Shown here in pieces: positions 1 to 7,280 of a stretch of DNA of 38,886 bases. The DNA is from an uncultured Prolixibacteraceae bacterium (lineage in GTDB: Bacteria > Bacteroidota > Bacteroidia > Bacteroidales > Prolixibacteraceae). Made by a program: the position numbers and the translations under genes. The stretch lies in assembly GCA_913063265.1 (NCBI GenBank), contig CAJXZG010000049.1, positions 1 through 38,886 of the forward strand, given 5' to 3'. Numbering within the stretch: position 1 is the first letter of the stretch; every line of letters begins with the position of its first letter. The notes beneath the pieces are model-generated. The model searched no databases, was not told where the DNA came from, and saw only the letters and a program-made list of their open reading frames with translations.

Positions 1-3000
1 AGAATAAAATACCTGGAATCGGGATGTACAAAAAACTGTCCTGATACCGATGCATTTGGATACATCGCAAAATGTTCGGTCAATGTAATACCTATATCCT
101 GAGCTTTTATCAAATTAAAAAGATTTTCTTTTTCAGAATGCTCAGGACAAGCCGGATAGCCCAGTGCCGGACGGATTCCCTGGTATTTTATTTTGAGAAT
201 ATCATCAAGTGAAAGGTTTTCATCCGGAACATAACCCCAATAATTTTTGCGTACTTCAAGATGGAGTACTTCAGCAAAAGCTTCACTTAATCGATCCGCT
301 AAAGCTTCTATCATTATGGCCTTGTAATCATTATGTTCTTCACGGAATTTTTTAGTCCATTTTTCAATACCGATTCCGGCCGTAGTTGCAAATCCTCCGC
401 AGTAATCTTTTATATCTGAATCTATCGGTGCAACAAAATCAGCTAAACAAAAATTCGCAATACCTTCCTTTTTCTTTTCCTGTTGCCGTAAATGATAAAA
501 ACGCCCAATTTCTTTTGTCCGGGATTCATTTTCATACAATACAACATCGTCACCATCGCTGTTTGCAGGCCAAATCCCAAAAGCTGCATTGGCTTTCAAC
601 ATTTTCTTTTCTATTATTTCATCCAGAAATTCGTTGGCCTCTTTATAAAGTTTCTTTGCCTCTTCACCCTGTTTTTCATCTGCAAAAATTGCAGGGTAAT
701 GCCCTTTTAATCCCCATGTTAAAAAGAAGAAAGTCCAGTCGATATAATTCCGAAGTTCTTCCAACGGAAAATCCACAAGATGTTTAACACCTGTAAAATT
801 GGGTTTATAAACAGGAGTATTGTTCCAATCAATACGAAATTTATTTTCCCTGGCCTGATTAATTGTAAGATATTCCTTTTGTTTTCGTTTCTTCTGAAAT
901 TCTCTGATTTGAGCATAGTCTTCTTTTACTGCATTGATATATTTTTTGTTTTTTGCAATAAGATTGGAAACCACATTTACCGCCAACGAAGCATCTTTAA
1001 CATGAATAACAGGGTTTGAATATTCCGGCTCGATTTTAACAGCTGTATGTATTTTCGAAGTTGTAGCTCCACCAATTAATACAGGAATATCAAGCCCCCG
1101 AATTTCAAGTTCTTTAGCTATATCAACCATAATTTCGAGGGAGGGTGTTATTAATCCGCTAAGTCCGATTACATCCACTTTTTCTTTTACTGCGGTTTCG
1201 ATAATTTTTTCGGTGGGCACCATCACCCCTAAATCTATGATTTCGTAATTGTTACATCCCAAAACTACTCCAACAATGTTTTTCCCTATATCATGAACAT
1301 CGCCCTTCACTGTAGCCATTAATACTTTATTCTGTGATGTAGACACTTTAAGTTTTTCTTTCTCCGCTTCGATATGCGGTAACAAGATGGCTACCGCTTT
1401 TTTCATTACGCGAGCTGATTTTATAACCTGTGGCAGGAACATTTTCCCGGCACCAAACAAATCTCCCACGATATTCATTCCATCCATCAGCGGACCCTCG
1501 ATAATTGATAAAGCAGGTGAATATTTCTTTAAGGCTTCTGCCATATCTTCATCCACAAACTCAGGGAAACCTTTTACCAGCGAATGCGAAATTCTTTCTT
1601 CCAATGGCAATTCCCGCCACTTGTCTTTTTTCTCCTGTTTGGTTCCATTCGATTTTACACTTTCTGCAAAATCCAGTAATCTTTCGGTAGCATCAGGTCG
1701 GCGATTAAGTACCAGATCTTCCACTTTATCAAGTAGATCTTTAGGAATCTCATCGTAAATCTGCAACATTCCCGGGTTTACAATCCCCATATCCAACCCG
1801 GCATTTATGGCGTGAAAAAGAAAAACGGAATGCATCGCTTCCCTTACTACGTTATTCCCTCTGAACGAGAATGAAACATTACTGATTCCCCCGCTGGTTT
1901 TTGCATGAGGCAAATTCTCTTTAATCCATTGCACCGACTCAATAAAATCAACAGCATAATTATTATGTTCTTCAATTCCGGTTCCAATGGTTAATACATT
2001 TGTATCAAAAATGATATCCTGAGGCGGGAAGTTTACCTGTTCAGTCAGTATTTTGTATGCCCTCCCACAAATTTCAATTCTTCGTTCAAGATTATCCGCT
2101 TGTCCTACTTCATCAAAAGCCATTACAATTACCGCAGCACCATAACGTTTTATGGTTTTTGCCTGTTGTATAAAAACCTCTTCACCCTCTTTTAAACTTA
2201 TGGAGTTAACAATTGCTTTCCCCTGTAAACATTTTAATCCCTTTTCGATTACTTTCCATTTCGATGAATCAATCATTATCGGAAGCTTCGCAATATCTGG
2301 CTCTGCCATAATCAGGTTCAGAAAGGTAACCATTTCCTTTTCAGCATCTAACATGGCATCGTCAACATTTACGTCGATTACCTGTGCTCCGTCTTCCACC
2401 TGTGCCCGGGCTATAGAAAGTGCTTCCTCATACTTTTCCTCACGAATCAGTCGGGCAAATTTTCTTGACCCGGCTACATTACATCTTTCACCAATATTTA
2501 CAAAATTGGTATCTTCTGTCATGGTAACCGGTTCCAATCCGCTAAAACGAGTGTATGAATCTGCCTTATTTACTTTATGTGGTTTCGATTTTGCTGCAAT
2601 TTCAGCAAAAGCACGGATATGGTCGGGAGTGGTTCCGCAACAGCCTCCAACAATGTTTACAAAATGATTATCAAGATAATCTTTGATATAACCGGCCATC
2701 ATCTCCGGCGATTCATCATATTCACCAAACTGATTTGGTAAACCGGCATTTGGATGGGCACTGATGTGAAAGGGTGCTTTTTTGGAAAGTTCTTTTACAT
2801 AGGGACGTAAATCGGTGGCTCCCAAAGAGCAGTTTAACCCGATACTTAGCAAATCAACATGCGATACTGAATTTAGAAATGCTTCCAGTGTCTGTCCGGA
2901 AAGCGTACGTCCACTGGCATCGGTAATGGTTCCTGAAACCATTAACGGTATTTTTGTTCCACGCTTTTCCAACGCCTCTTCAATGGCAAAAATTGCAGCT

Positions 3001-3566
3001 TTCCCGTTTAATGTATCAAATATGGTCTCGATAATTAATAAATCTACACCACCATCCAAAAGTCCTTCTACCTGTTCACGATACGAAGCTTTAACCTCGT
3101 CGAAACTCACTGCCCTATACCCCGGATCATTTACATCGGGTGACAGGGAAAGAGTTTTATTTGTTGGGCCCAAAGAACCGGCTACAAACCTTGGTTTCTC
3201 CGGGTTTTGTTTGGTAAATTCTTCCGCTTCTTCTTTTGCAATTTCAGCAGAAACTTTGTTCATTTCGTAAACAAATTCCTCGGTGCCATAATCAGCTTGT
3301 GAAATACTTGTTGCATTAAATGTATTGGTTAAAAGAATATCTGCACCGGCTTCCAGGTATTTCCGGTGAATTTCTTTAATAATTTCAGGATGTGTTATGG
3401 ACAGAATATCGTTGTTCCCCTTTTGGTCGTGGGTATAATTTTTTAGCCTTTCGCCATGATAATCTGCCTCAGTTAGTTTATATTCCTGAATTAAAGACCC
3501 CATTGCCCCATCCATTACCAGAACACGGTTTTGGAGTTCCTTTTTTATATCTTTTTTTATTGTCAT
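1..3566 (-). CDS. metH: Cobalamin-dependent methionine synthase MetH (3' end outside window)
   Basis: Transfers a methyl group from 5-methyltetrahydrofolate to homocysteine through B12, in the cytoplasm. The window holds 1188 complete codons; the family is usually about 1230 aa, so only roughly the last 40 residues are missing at the left edge. Modules in order: the homocysteine-binding barrel with zinc ligands in GLNCSLGA and [10 protein letters not shown], the pterin barrel starting near [11 protein letters not shown], the B12 cap and the B12-binding domain with [10 protein letters not shown], whose cobalt-ligating His is residue 758 (E. coli MetH uses His759), then the AdoMet reactivation domain with [12 protein letters not shown]. 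The ATG at 3566 begins [12 protein letters not shown]. It lies 217 bp after the UPF0280 gene in the same direction, so it may share the riboswitch-led transcript or use its own promoter. Confidence 0.97.
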   Translation of the reverse strand, partial: MTIKKDIKKELQNRVLVMDGAMGSLIQEYKLTEADYHGERLKNYTHDQKGNNDILSITHPEIIKEIHRKYLEAGADILLTNTFNATSISQADYGTEEFVYEMNKVSAEIAKEEAEEFTKQNPEKPRFVAGSLGPTNKTLSLSPDVNDPGYRAVSFDEVKASYREQVEGLLDGGVDLLIIETIFDTLNGKAAIFAIEEALEKRGTKIPLMVSGTITDASGRTLSGQTLEAFLNSVSHVDLLSIGLNCSLGATDLRPYVKELSKKAPFHISAHPNAGLPNQFGEYDESPEMMAGYIKDYLDNHFVNIVGGCCGTTPDHIRAFAEIAAKSKPHKVNKADSYTRFSGLEPVTMTEDTNFVNIGERCNVAGSRKFARLIREEKYEEALSIARAQVEDGAQVIDVNVDDAMLDAEKEMVTFLNLIMAEPDIAKLPIMIDSSKWKVIEKGLKCLQGKAIVNSISLKEGEEVFIQQAKTIKRYGAAVIVMAFDEVGQADNLERRIEICGRAYKILTEQVNFPPQDIIFDTNVLTIGTGIEEHNNYAVDFIESVQWIKENLPHAKTSGGISNVSFSFRGNNVVREAMHSVFLFHAINAGLDMGIVNPGMLQIYDEIPKDLLDKVEDLVLNRRPDATERLLDFAESVKSNGTKQEKKDKWRELPLEERISHSLVKGFPEFVDEDMAEALKKYSPALSIIEGPLMDGMNIVGDLFGAGKMFLPQVIKSARVMKKAVAILLPHIEAEKEKLKVSTSQNKVLMATVKGDVHDIGKNIVGVVLGCNNYEIIDLGVMVPTEKIIETAVKEKVDVIGLSGLITPSLEIMVDIAKELEIRGLDIPVLIGGATTSKIHTAVKIEPEYSNPVIHVKDASLAVNVVSNLIAKNKKYINAVKEDYAQIREFQKKRKQKEYLTINQARENKFRIDWNNTPVYKPNFTGVKHLVDFPLEELRNYIDWTFFFLTWGLKGHYPAIFADEKQGEEAKKLYKEANEFLDEIIEKKMLKANAAFGIWPANSDGDDVVLYENESRTKEIGRFYHLRQQEKKKEGIANFCLADFVAPIDSDIKDYCGGFATTAGIGIEKWTKKFREEHNDYKAIMIEALADRLSEAFAEVLHLEVRKNYWGYVPDENLSLDDILKIKYQGIRPALGYPACPEHSEKENLFNLIKAQDIGITLTEHFAMYPNASVSGQFFVHPDSRYFI

Positions 3567-3677
3567 TTTTGTTTTTAGTCTCCTTTTCTAATCAACGATT
3601 CTGATTTTCGCTCCATGGTACTTCATCTTTTCAAATTAGTTCTTATCGTGGAGCGAGTTTAGTTTTCATTTAATATT

Positions 3678-3696
3678 CCCAGTGCTTTGCACCGGG
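3678..3696. repeat. Hairpin palindrome between UPF0280 and metH
   Basis: CCCAGTGC / GCACCGGG around a 3-nt loop, one mismatch. It sits in the 217-bp spacer before metH. A second wider inverted pair, CGCTCCA and TGGAGCG, lies at about 3610-3655. No T-tract follows on either strand, so it is not a clear terminator. It looks like a dispersed Bacteroidota palindrome; a role in metH expression is possible but not shown. Confidence 0.5.
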
Positions 3697-3744
3697 CTAA
3701 TAGATTACGCACCTTTGGCGCTTTAATAGACTATTTACTTTCTC

Positions 3745-3783
3745 ACATTCTTCTGCTTCCGACTTCCGACTTCGTGCTTCAGT
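3745..3783. repeat. Degenerate GACCGAAG/GTCGGAAG-type short repeats (left copy)
   Basis: On the minus strand the tract reads as successive units such as GACTGAAG, CACGAAG, GTCGGAAG, GTCGGAAG, CAGAAG, directly after the UPF0280 stop. A similar tract in the opposite orientation lies at 6137-6168, just before the first gene of the same operon. Low-complexity tracts of this kind are scattered in related genomes as far as I know. Confidence 0.6.
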
Positions 3784-4560
3784 CTATTTCAAAATCTTTA
3801 TCTCATTCTCTCCTTTTACCCCAACCTTATCTTCGCAAATAACTAATAACGATTGAATTTCAGACAGGTTTTCAGCTTGTTTTATAACTTTTTCAACATG
3901 GTCGGGCGACTTTACTTTATTGCCTAGCGCTGTTGCATAAGCATCGGCTAAAAGTATGTCTTCGCAAACAACCACAACGGCATCAGCTTTCCCATAACTA
4001 ATTGATGGACCAAAAGTTCCGGCTGAAGTGCATATTCCCAGTTTCTTTGTTCCTGAAGGAATTACCAATCCTATTCTTTCTGAAAGAATCGATTCACCTG
4101 CAAAAACTGAAAGCACCAACTCGTTTTTTAAAAGAACATAAATGTCACCGCCGTTTTCTATAACCAATTCCTTAAGCGAAAAGTTTCGAATAATTTCTTC
4201 TCCAATTTCTTGGGCAAATAATCCTGCCACAGCCGACATTGGCCCAATTCCAGCTTTTTCAGCTGCAATCGCCATTTGTTTTGCTTCAACCGGTGCATCT
4301 TCTTTGGGTTGAAATGGTTTCAGGCTCTTTTTAAAAAACGGTTCTGATTTTATATAATCGTCAAAAGTTTTGCGCAGGCTTCTAATTTTAGTCAAAGAAA
4401 CTTCTTTCATTTCTTCCCGAAAGGATTCAGGATCAACTCCAATCCACAAATCTGTTTCAAGATGAGAAACCACAAACCCTTTGAACCGTTCAGTATTAAA
4501 CTGAGTTCGATATGTACGAGGTTGATAGTTTCCAAATATGTCCTTAAATGGTTGATTCAT
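3784..4560 (-). CDS. UPF0280 family protein (COG2122, ApbE-superfamily-like), homocysteine operon
   Basis: 258 aa. The C-terminal half has the UPF0280 pattern: IAAEKAGIGPMSAVAGLFAQ, then VIENGGDIYVLL, then GTSAGTFGPSISYGKADAVVV-like segments and a final ILLADAYATALGN. Family members resemble ApbE flavin transferases; their exact activity is unsettled. In methanogens a COG2122 protein accompanies HcyBio and NIL-ferredoxin in homocysteine formation, so here it is probably an accessory of that system. The chosen ATG at 4560 lies 10 nt after the stop of the upstream gene; an in-frame TTG at 4590 would overlap that gene and has no better ribosome site. Third gene of the operon. Confidence 0.85.
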   Translation of the reverse strand: MNQPFKDIFGNYQPRTYRTQFNTERFKGFVVSHLETDLWIGVDPESFREEMKEVSLTKIRSLRKTFDDYIKSEPFFKKSLKPFQPKEDAPVEAKQMAIAAEKAGIGPMSAVAGLFAQEIGEEIIRNFSLKELVIENGGDIYVLLKNELVLSVFAGESILSERIGLVIPSGTKKLGICTSAGTFGPSISYGKADAVVVVCEDILLADAYATALGNKVKSPDHVEKVIKQAENLSEIQSLLVICEDKVGVKGENEIKILK

Positions 4561-4570
4561 CAAATTGAAT

Positions 4571-4981
4571 TTACCTAAAATCAATTTCAAATAAATTTAA
4601 AGGGCAGGCCGGTATACACAACTCACAAACCACACATTTGCTTTTGTCAAATTCCAGATTCCAGCTTTCTTTATTCATAATTAAAGCTCCGGCAAAACAA
4701 ACAGCTGTACAATTTCCACAATCGATACATTTCTCATGATTATGACGAATCCGTTTATCCAGTGATTCACATGAGATTTTATGACTTCTGATGTAATCCA
4801 CACCCTTGGCAATGTTGTCTTTGCTACCGTGCAGTTCAAGTAACAAACTTCCACGTTTGCCGGGAAAAACCTCAGCTTTCAGAATATTAATCCTGATATC
4901 GTAATCTTTCACCAAATGATATGTAAAAGCTTTGTCTCCACTTTGTGGAGGAAAATTCAAAATATATCTTCTTTTAATCAT
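4571..4981 (-). CDS. NIL domain protein with two [4Fe-4S] ferredoxin motifs (homocysteine synthesis partner)
   Basis: 136 aa. Residues about 3-75 form a NIL domain (the small domain also found on methionine ABC transporters). The rest carries two ferredoxin motifs, CIDCGNCTAVC (Cys85, 88, 91, 95) and CVVCELCIPACP (Cys116, 119, 122, 126). Such NIL-ferredoxin proteins act with HcyBio (DUF39) in converting aspartate semialdehyde and sulfide to homocysteine in methanogens, presumably as electron donor. The ATG at 4981 is chosen because GGAGG at 4992-4988 lies six bases upstream; the in-frame TTG at 4987 would abut the ribosome site. The start overlaps the HcyBio stop by 8 nt, so the two are translationally coupled. 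Confidence 0.93.
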   Translation of the reverse strand: MIKRRYILNFPPQSGDKAFTYHLVKDYDIRINILKAEVFPGKRGSLLLELHGSKDNIAKGVDYIRSHKISCESLDKRIRHNHEKCIDCGNCTAVCFAGALIMNKESWNLEFDKSKCVVCELCIPACPLNLFEIDFR

Positions 4982-6131
4982 AATCAACCTCCGTTTCTTT
5001 AAGTCCGTTAAGGGATGTATTGTTTGGAAACATTTGAACCGGTTTACTTATTTCAAATTCACCTTTTTGAAGCCAATCTTTCAATTTTTCAGCAATAATT
5101 CTGGCTTTTGCCAGACTTGCTACCGGAGCAGTTCTGATCTTTTTATTTCCCACTTTTATCTGGCCCGATTGCAATTCCTCGTATGTAACCTGTCCGAGTT
5201 TTGGAGTTCCAACAGTCCCGTAATCCAATACCGAAGTTTCTATCTGGCTATTGTTTACAGAAACCCGTTTTGCAATTTCGGTATTTAAAACAGGTATAGG
5301 AATGCCTATTCCAACAAACATGCTAACACCATATTTTTCGTAAGATGCAGCTTGTATGTATTCAGGCGACATTTCCTTCAAATTACCCATAACGGCTATG
5401 GTAGCTGCATTGGTAACCGGCAAACCCAGGTCGTTTTTTGGTCGTGTTGTGTGAAACTGTGTACCCGGCCATACTACAAAACCCTGGGTACCTCCAAGAA
5501 ATATTCTTGTTCCCAGACCGATAGTTTTAAATTCAGGATCATTTAAAAGTGGACTTAACTCTCCCGAAGTTGAATATGTGGCATTTCTTAAATTGGGCAA
5601 CAGTGTTCCCATATAAGTGTGAATCATTTTTGACGTTGTATTCACTGCGACATTGTAATTCTGGTAAGCATTTCGTGGGTTGAAAAGCGTAAATTCGTTA
5701 ATGGTATGGATGTTGATTTTGGTTTTGATGTACTTTCTCGGATAACAATCAGTACCTTTTGCCCACGCTTCCAAAATAACATCTTTTCCTTCCAACAAAT
5801 CCTGAATCACATGAGCTCCTCCATAATCAGGATTTTCAGGATCGCTGGCTGTTGCACCTATATATGAATCAACAGCTGCCAATCCTTCGTAACAAGGTAC
5901 ACCATTTAAGCGTATCTTTTCCATTCGAATTGGTGGATTTGCATGTCCGAAATTTATAAATGCTCCTGATGAACACATTGCTCCAAACGTAGCCGTAGTT
6001 ACTACATCAACTTTTTCTGTTATTTCTTCCGGCGATATTTCCTTCGCCATTTTTGAAACCTCTTCGGCTGTTAAAACCACTGCTTTGCCTGATTTAAGTT
6101 TCTGATTTATCTCTTCGTATGTTTTTATCAT
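4974..6131 (-). CDS. Homocysteine biosynthesis protein HcyBio (DUF39, COG1900)
   Basis: 385 aa, full length for the family. It starts MIKTYEEINQKLKSGKAVVLTAEE, the typical DUF39 N-terminus. Two conserved cysteines are visible: Cys53 in FGAMCSSGAF and Cys129 in KGTDCYPRK, the latter close to the position regarded as catalytic (persulfide/sulfur transfer) in archaeal members. The family makes homocysteine from aspartate semialdehyde and sulfide, bypassing O-acyl-homoserine. It is the first gene of the unit behind a SAM-I riboswitch at 6334-6435, which fits repression when S-adenosylmethionine is plentiful, and metH follows downstream. Function is family-based; role in this host is inferred from this context. 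Confidence 0.93.
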   Translation of the reverse strand: MIKTYEEINQKLKSGKAVVLTAEEVSKMAKEISPEEITEKVDVVTTATFGAMCSSGAFINFGHANPPIRMEKIRLNGVPCYEGLAAVDSYIGATASDPENPDYGGAHVIQDLLEGKDVILEAWAKGTDCYPRKYIKTKINIHTINEFTLFNPRNAYQNYNVAVNTTSKMIHTYMGTLLPNLRNATYSTSGELSPLLNDPEFKTIGLGTRIFLGGTQGFVVWPGTQFHTTRPKNDLGLPVTNAATIAVMGNLKEMSPEYIQAASYEKYGVSMFVGIGIPIPVLNTEIAKRVSVNNSQIETSVLDYGTVGTPKLGQVTYEELQSGQIKVGNKKIRTAPVASLAKARIIAEKLKDWLQKGEFEISKPVQMFPNNTSLNGLKETEVDYD

Positions 6132-6136
6132 GATAA

Positions 6137-6168
6137 AGAAGACCGAAGACTGAAGATGGAAGACCGAA
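6137..6168. repeat. Degenerate GACCGAAG-type short repeats (right copy)
   Basis: Reads GAAGACCGAAG, ACTGAAG, ATGGAAG, ACCGAAG on the plus strand, immediately upstream of the HcyBio start. It is the inverted counterpart of the tract at 3745-3783 at the other end of the three-gene unit. It occupies the place of the ribosome binding site region, so translation start signals are weak here. Confidence 0.6.
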
Positions 6169-6240
6169 GTAAAATCCGGATAAAATCTAAAGCCTTCAAA
6201 TTTAAATTTTTAATATTGAGATTATGAACACTTCCTGATT

Positions 6241-6285
6241 GCGGTTAATACCGCTTGTGCATACACATATTTGCCCCATGCAAAT
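6241..6285 (-). promoter_or_regulatory. Two hairpins between the SAM-I aptamer and HcyBio (possible expression platform)
   Basis: ATTTGC-5nt-GCAAAT at 6269-6285 and GCGGT-TAAT-ACCGC at 6241-6254. Both are perfect short stems in the 200-nt leader between aptamer and start codon. Neither is followed by a U-tract, so a simple intrinsic terminator is not apparent and the switching mechanism cannot be read directly. Confidence 0.4.
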
Positions 6286-6333
6286 AACTGACTAAAAATA
6301 ATTTTTGATGTTTGTTCATGCTGACTGTGTTTA

Positions 6334-6435
6334 AATTATAATTCCGTTTCCGGCCGGGTATTGGCACCTTTTTCTATACAACAGACGGTTGCCAGAGTTT
6401 CTCGGAGCCCGATCTCTCCACTCTTCTGTATAATC
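6334..6435 (-). promoter_or_regulatory. SAM-I (S-box) riboswitch aptamer
   Basis: On the minus strand the conserved S-box core can be read in order: AGAAGAGTGGAGAGAT, CGGGCTCCGAGAAACTC, TGGCAACC, a variable P3 arm, then AAGGTGCCAATACC and a closing CCG-GAAA-CGG hairpin. P1 pairs GATTATA (6435-6429) with TATAATT (6340-6334) with one G-U pair. S-box RNAs bind S-adenosylmethionine and switch off methionine genes. It leads the HcyBio/NIL-ferredoxin/UPF0280 unit and perhaps metH. The core motifs and the P1 closure make the call strong although no covariance search was run. Confidence 0.92.
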
Positions 6436-6468
6436 AAACACTCCATTAATAGAATATTTGACAGATGA

Positions 6469-6502
6469 CAAATTTAATCGATTTTGCTGAATTTCACTCA
6501 AA
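6469..6502 (-). promoter_or_regulatory. Candidate Bacteroidota housekeeping promoter of the riboswitch operon
   Basis: Minus strand TAAATTTG (6476-6469) matches the phylum -7 box TAnnTTTG; TTTG at 6502-6499 is a candidate -33 box with a 22-nt spacer, slightly long. Predicted transcription would begin near 6462, about 27 nt before the aptamer. Confidence 0.45.
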
Positions 6503-6649
6503 TTCGATGTTTAACTTTATGAGTATTAAGATTGATTTAGAATTTCAATAAATTTGTTTGTGTATTTTCAAGTAAAGTTGTAAACTTGCACTCCGAAATT
6601 TTGAGAGAGTTGAATGTTTTAACATTTAACTTTAATCTCAAAACTTCCA

Positions 6650-7048
6650 GGGCCTATCCGCCGTTAGTCGGACAAGTAGCTCAGTTGGTTAGAGCATCCC
6701 GATTATATCGGGAGGATCACTGGTTCAAGCCCGGACGTTCTGTATGTTATGAAATGAATTGAAGGATTCGATAAAATATTTAGGGCCTATCCGCCAATAG
6801 TCGGACAAGTAGCTTAGTTGGTTAGAGCATCCCAATTATATCGGGAGGGTCCCTGGTTCAAACCCGGACGTTCTGTATGTTATGAAATGAATTGAAGGAT
6901 TCGATAAAATATTTAGGGCCTATCCGCCGATAGTCGGACAAGTAGCTCAGTTGGTTAGAGCATCCCGATTATATCGGGAGGATCTCTGGTTCAAGCCCGG
7001 ACGTTCTGTATGTTATGAAATGAATTCAAGGATTCTATAAAATATTTA
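6650..7048 (+). repeat. Three tandem 133-bp tRNA-like units (degenerate CAU-tRNA copies)
   Basis: GGGCCTA, the 5' acceptor strand of the intact tRNA at 7049, recurs at 6650, 6783 and 6916, an exact 133-bp period. Each unit keeps a D-arm (GCTCAGTTGGTTAGAGC, CTT in unit 2) and a T-loop GGTTCAAGCC/GGTTCAAACC. About 20 bp containing a CCGATAGTCGG-type hairpin is inserted between acceptor and D-arm, the anticodon arm is a palindrome TCCCGATTATATCGGGA (mismatched in unit 2), and the 3' acceptor strand no longer pairs. Spacer TGTATGTTATGAAATGAATT is conserved. Read as an anticodon arm the loop would give UAU, but the broken acceptor argues against functional tRNA. Confidence 0.8.
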
Positions 7049-7125
<77 letters not shown>

Positions 7126-7132
7126 TAGTAAC

Positions 7133-7167
7133 AAAGCACTTTCAGAGATGGAGGTGCTTTTCGTTTT
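7133..7167 (+). terminator. Rho-independent terminator after the CAU tRNA
   Basis: AAAGCAC ... GTGCTTT stem followed by a TTCGTTTTT tract, 10 nt after the tRNA discriminator base. Confidence 0.8.
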
Positions 7168-7280
7168 TAGATGAGTACAACGCAGGCATCACTGGACGTA
7201 TAATTCATAATTATTTTAGACGCTTTGATAAATCATATAACTGTATTGTTCTAATAAAGAAATTTTTGTTTTACTTTCAG

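Noticed and set aside
386..3270. Several plus-strand frames of 60-170 codons
   Set aside because: They lie opposite metH, whose domain order is intact on the minus strand, and show no family features.
6650..7048. Three functional tRNA-Ile(UAU) genes
   Set aside because: The anticodon-like loop would read UAU, but the 3' acceptor strand does not pair, 20 extra bases separate acceptor and D-arm, and unit 2 has a mismatched anticodon stem.
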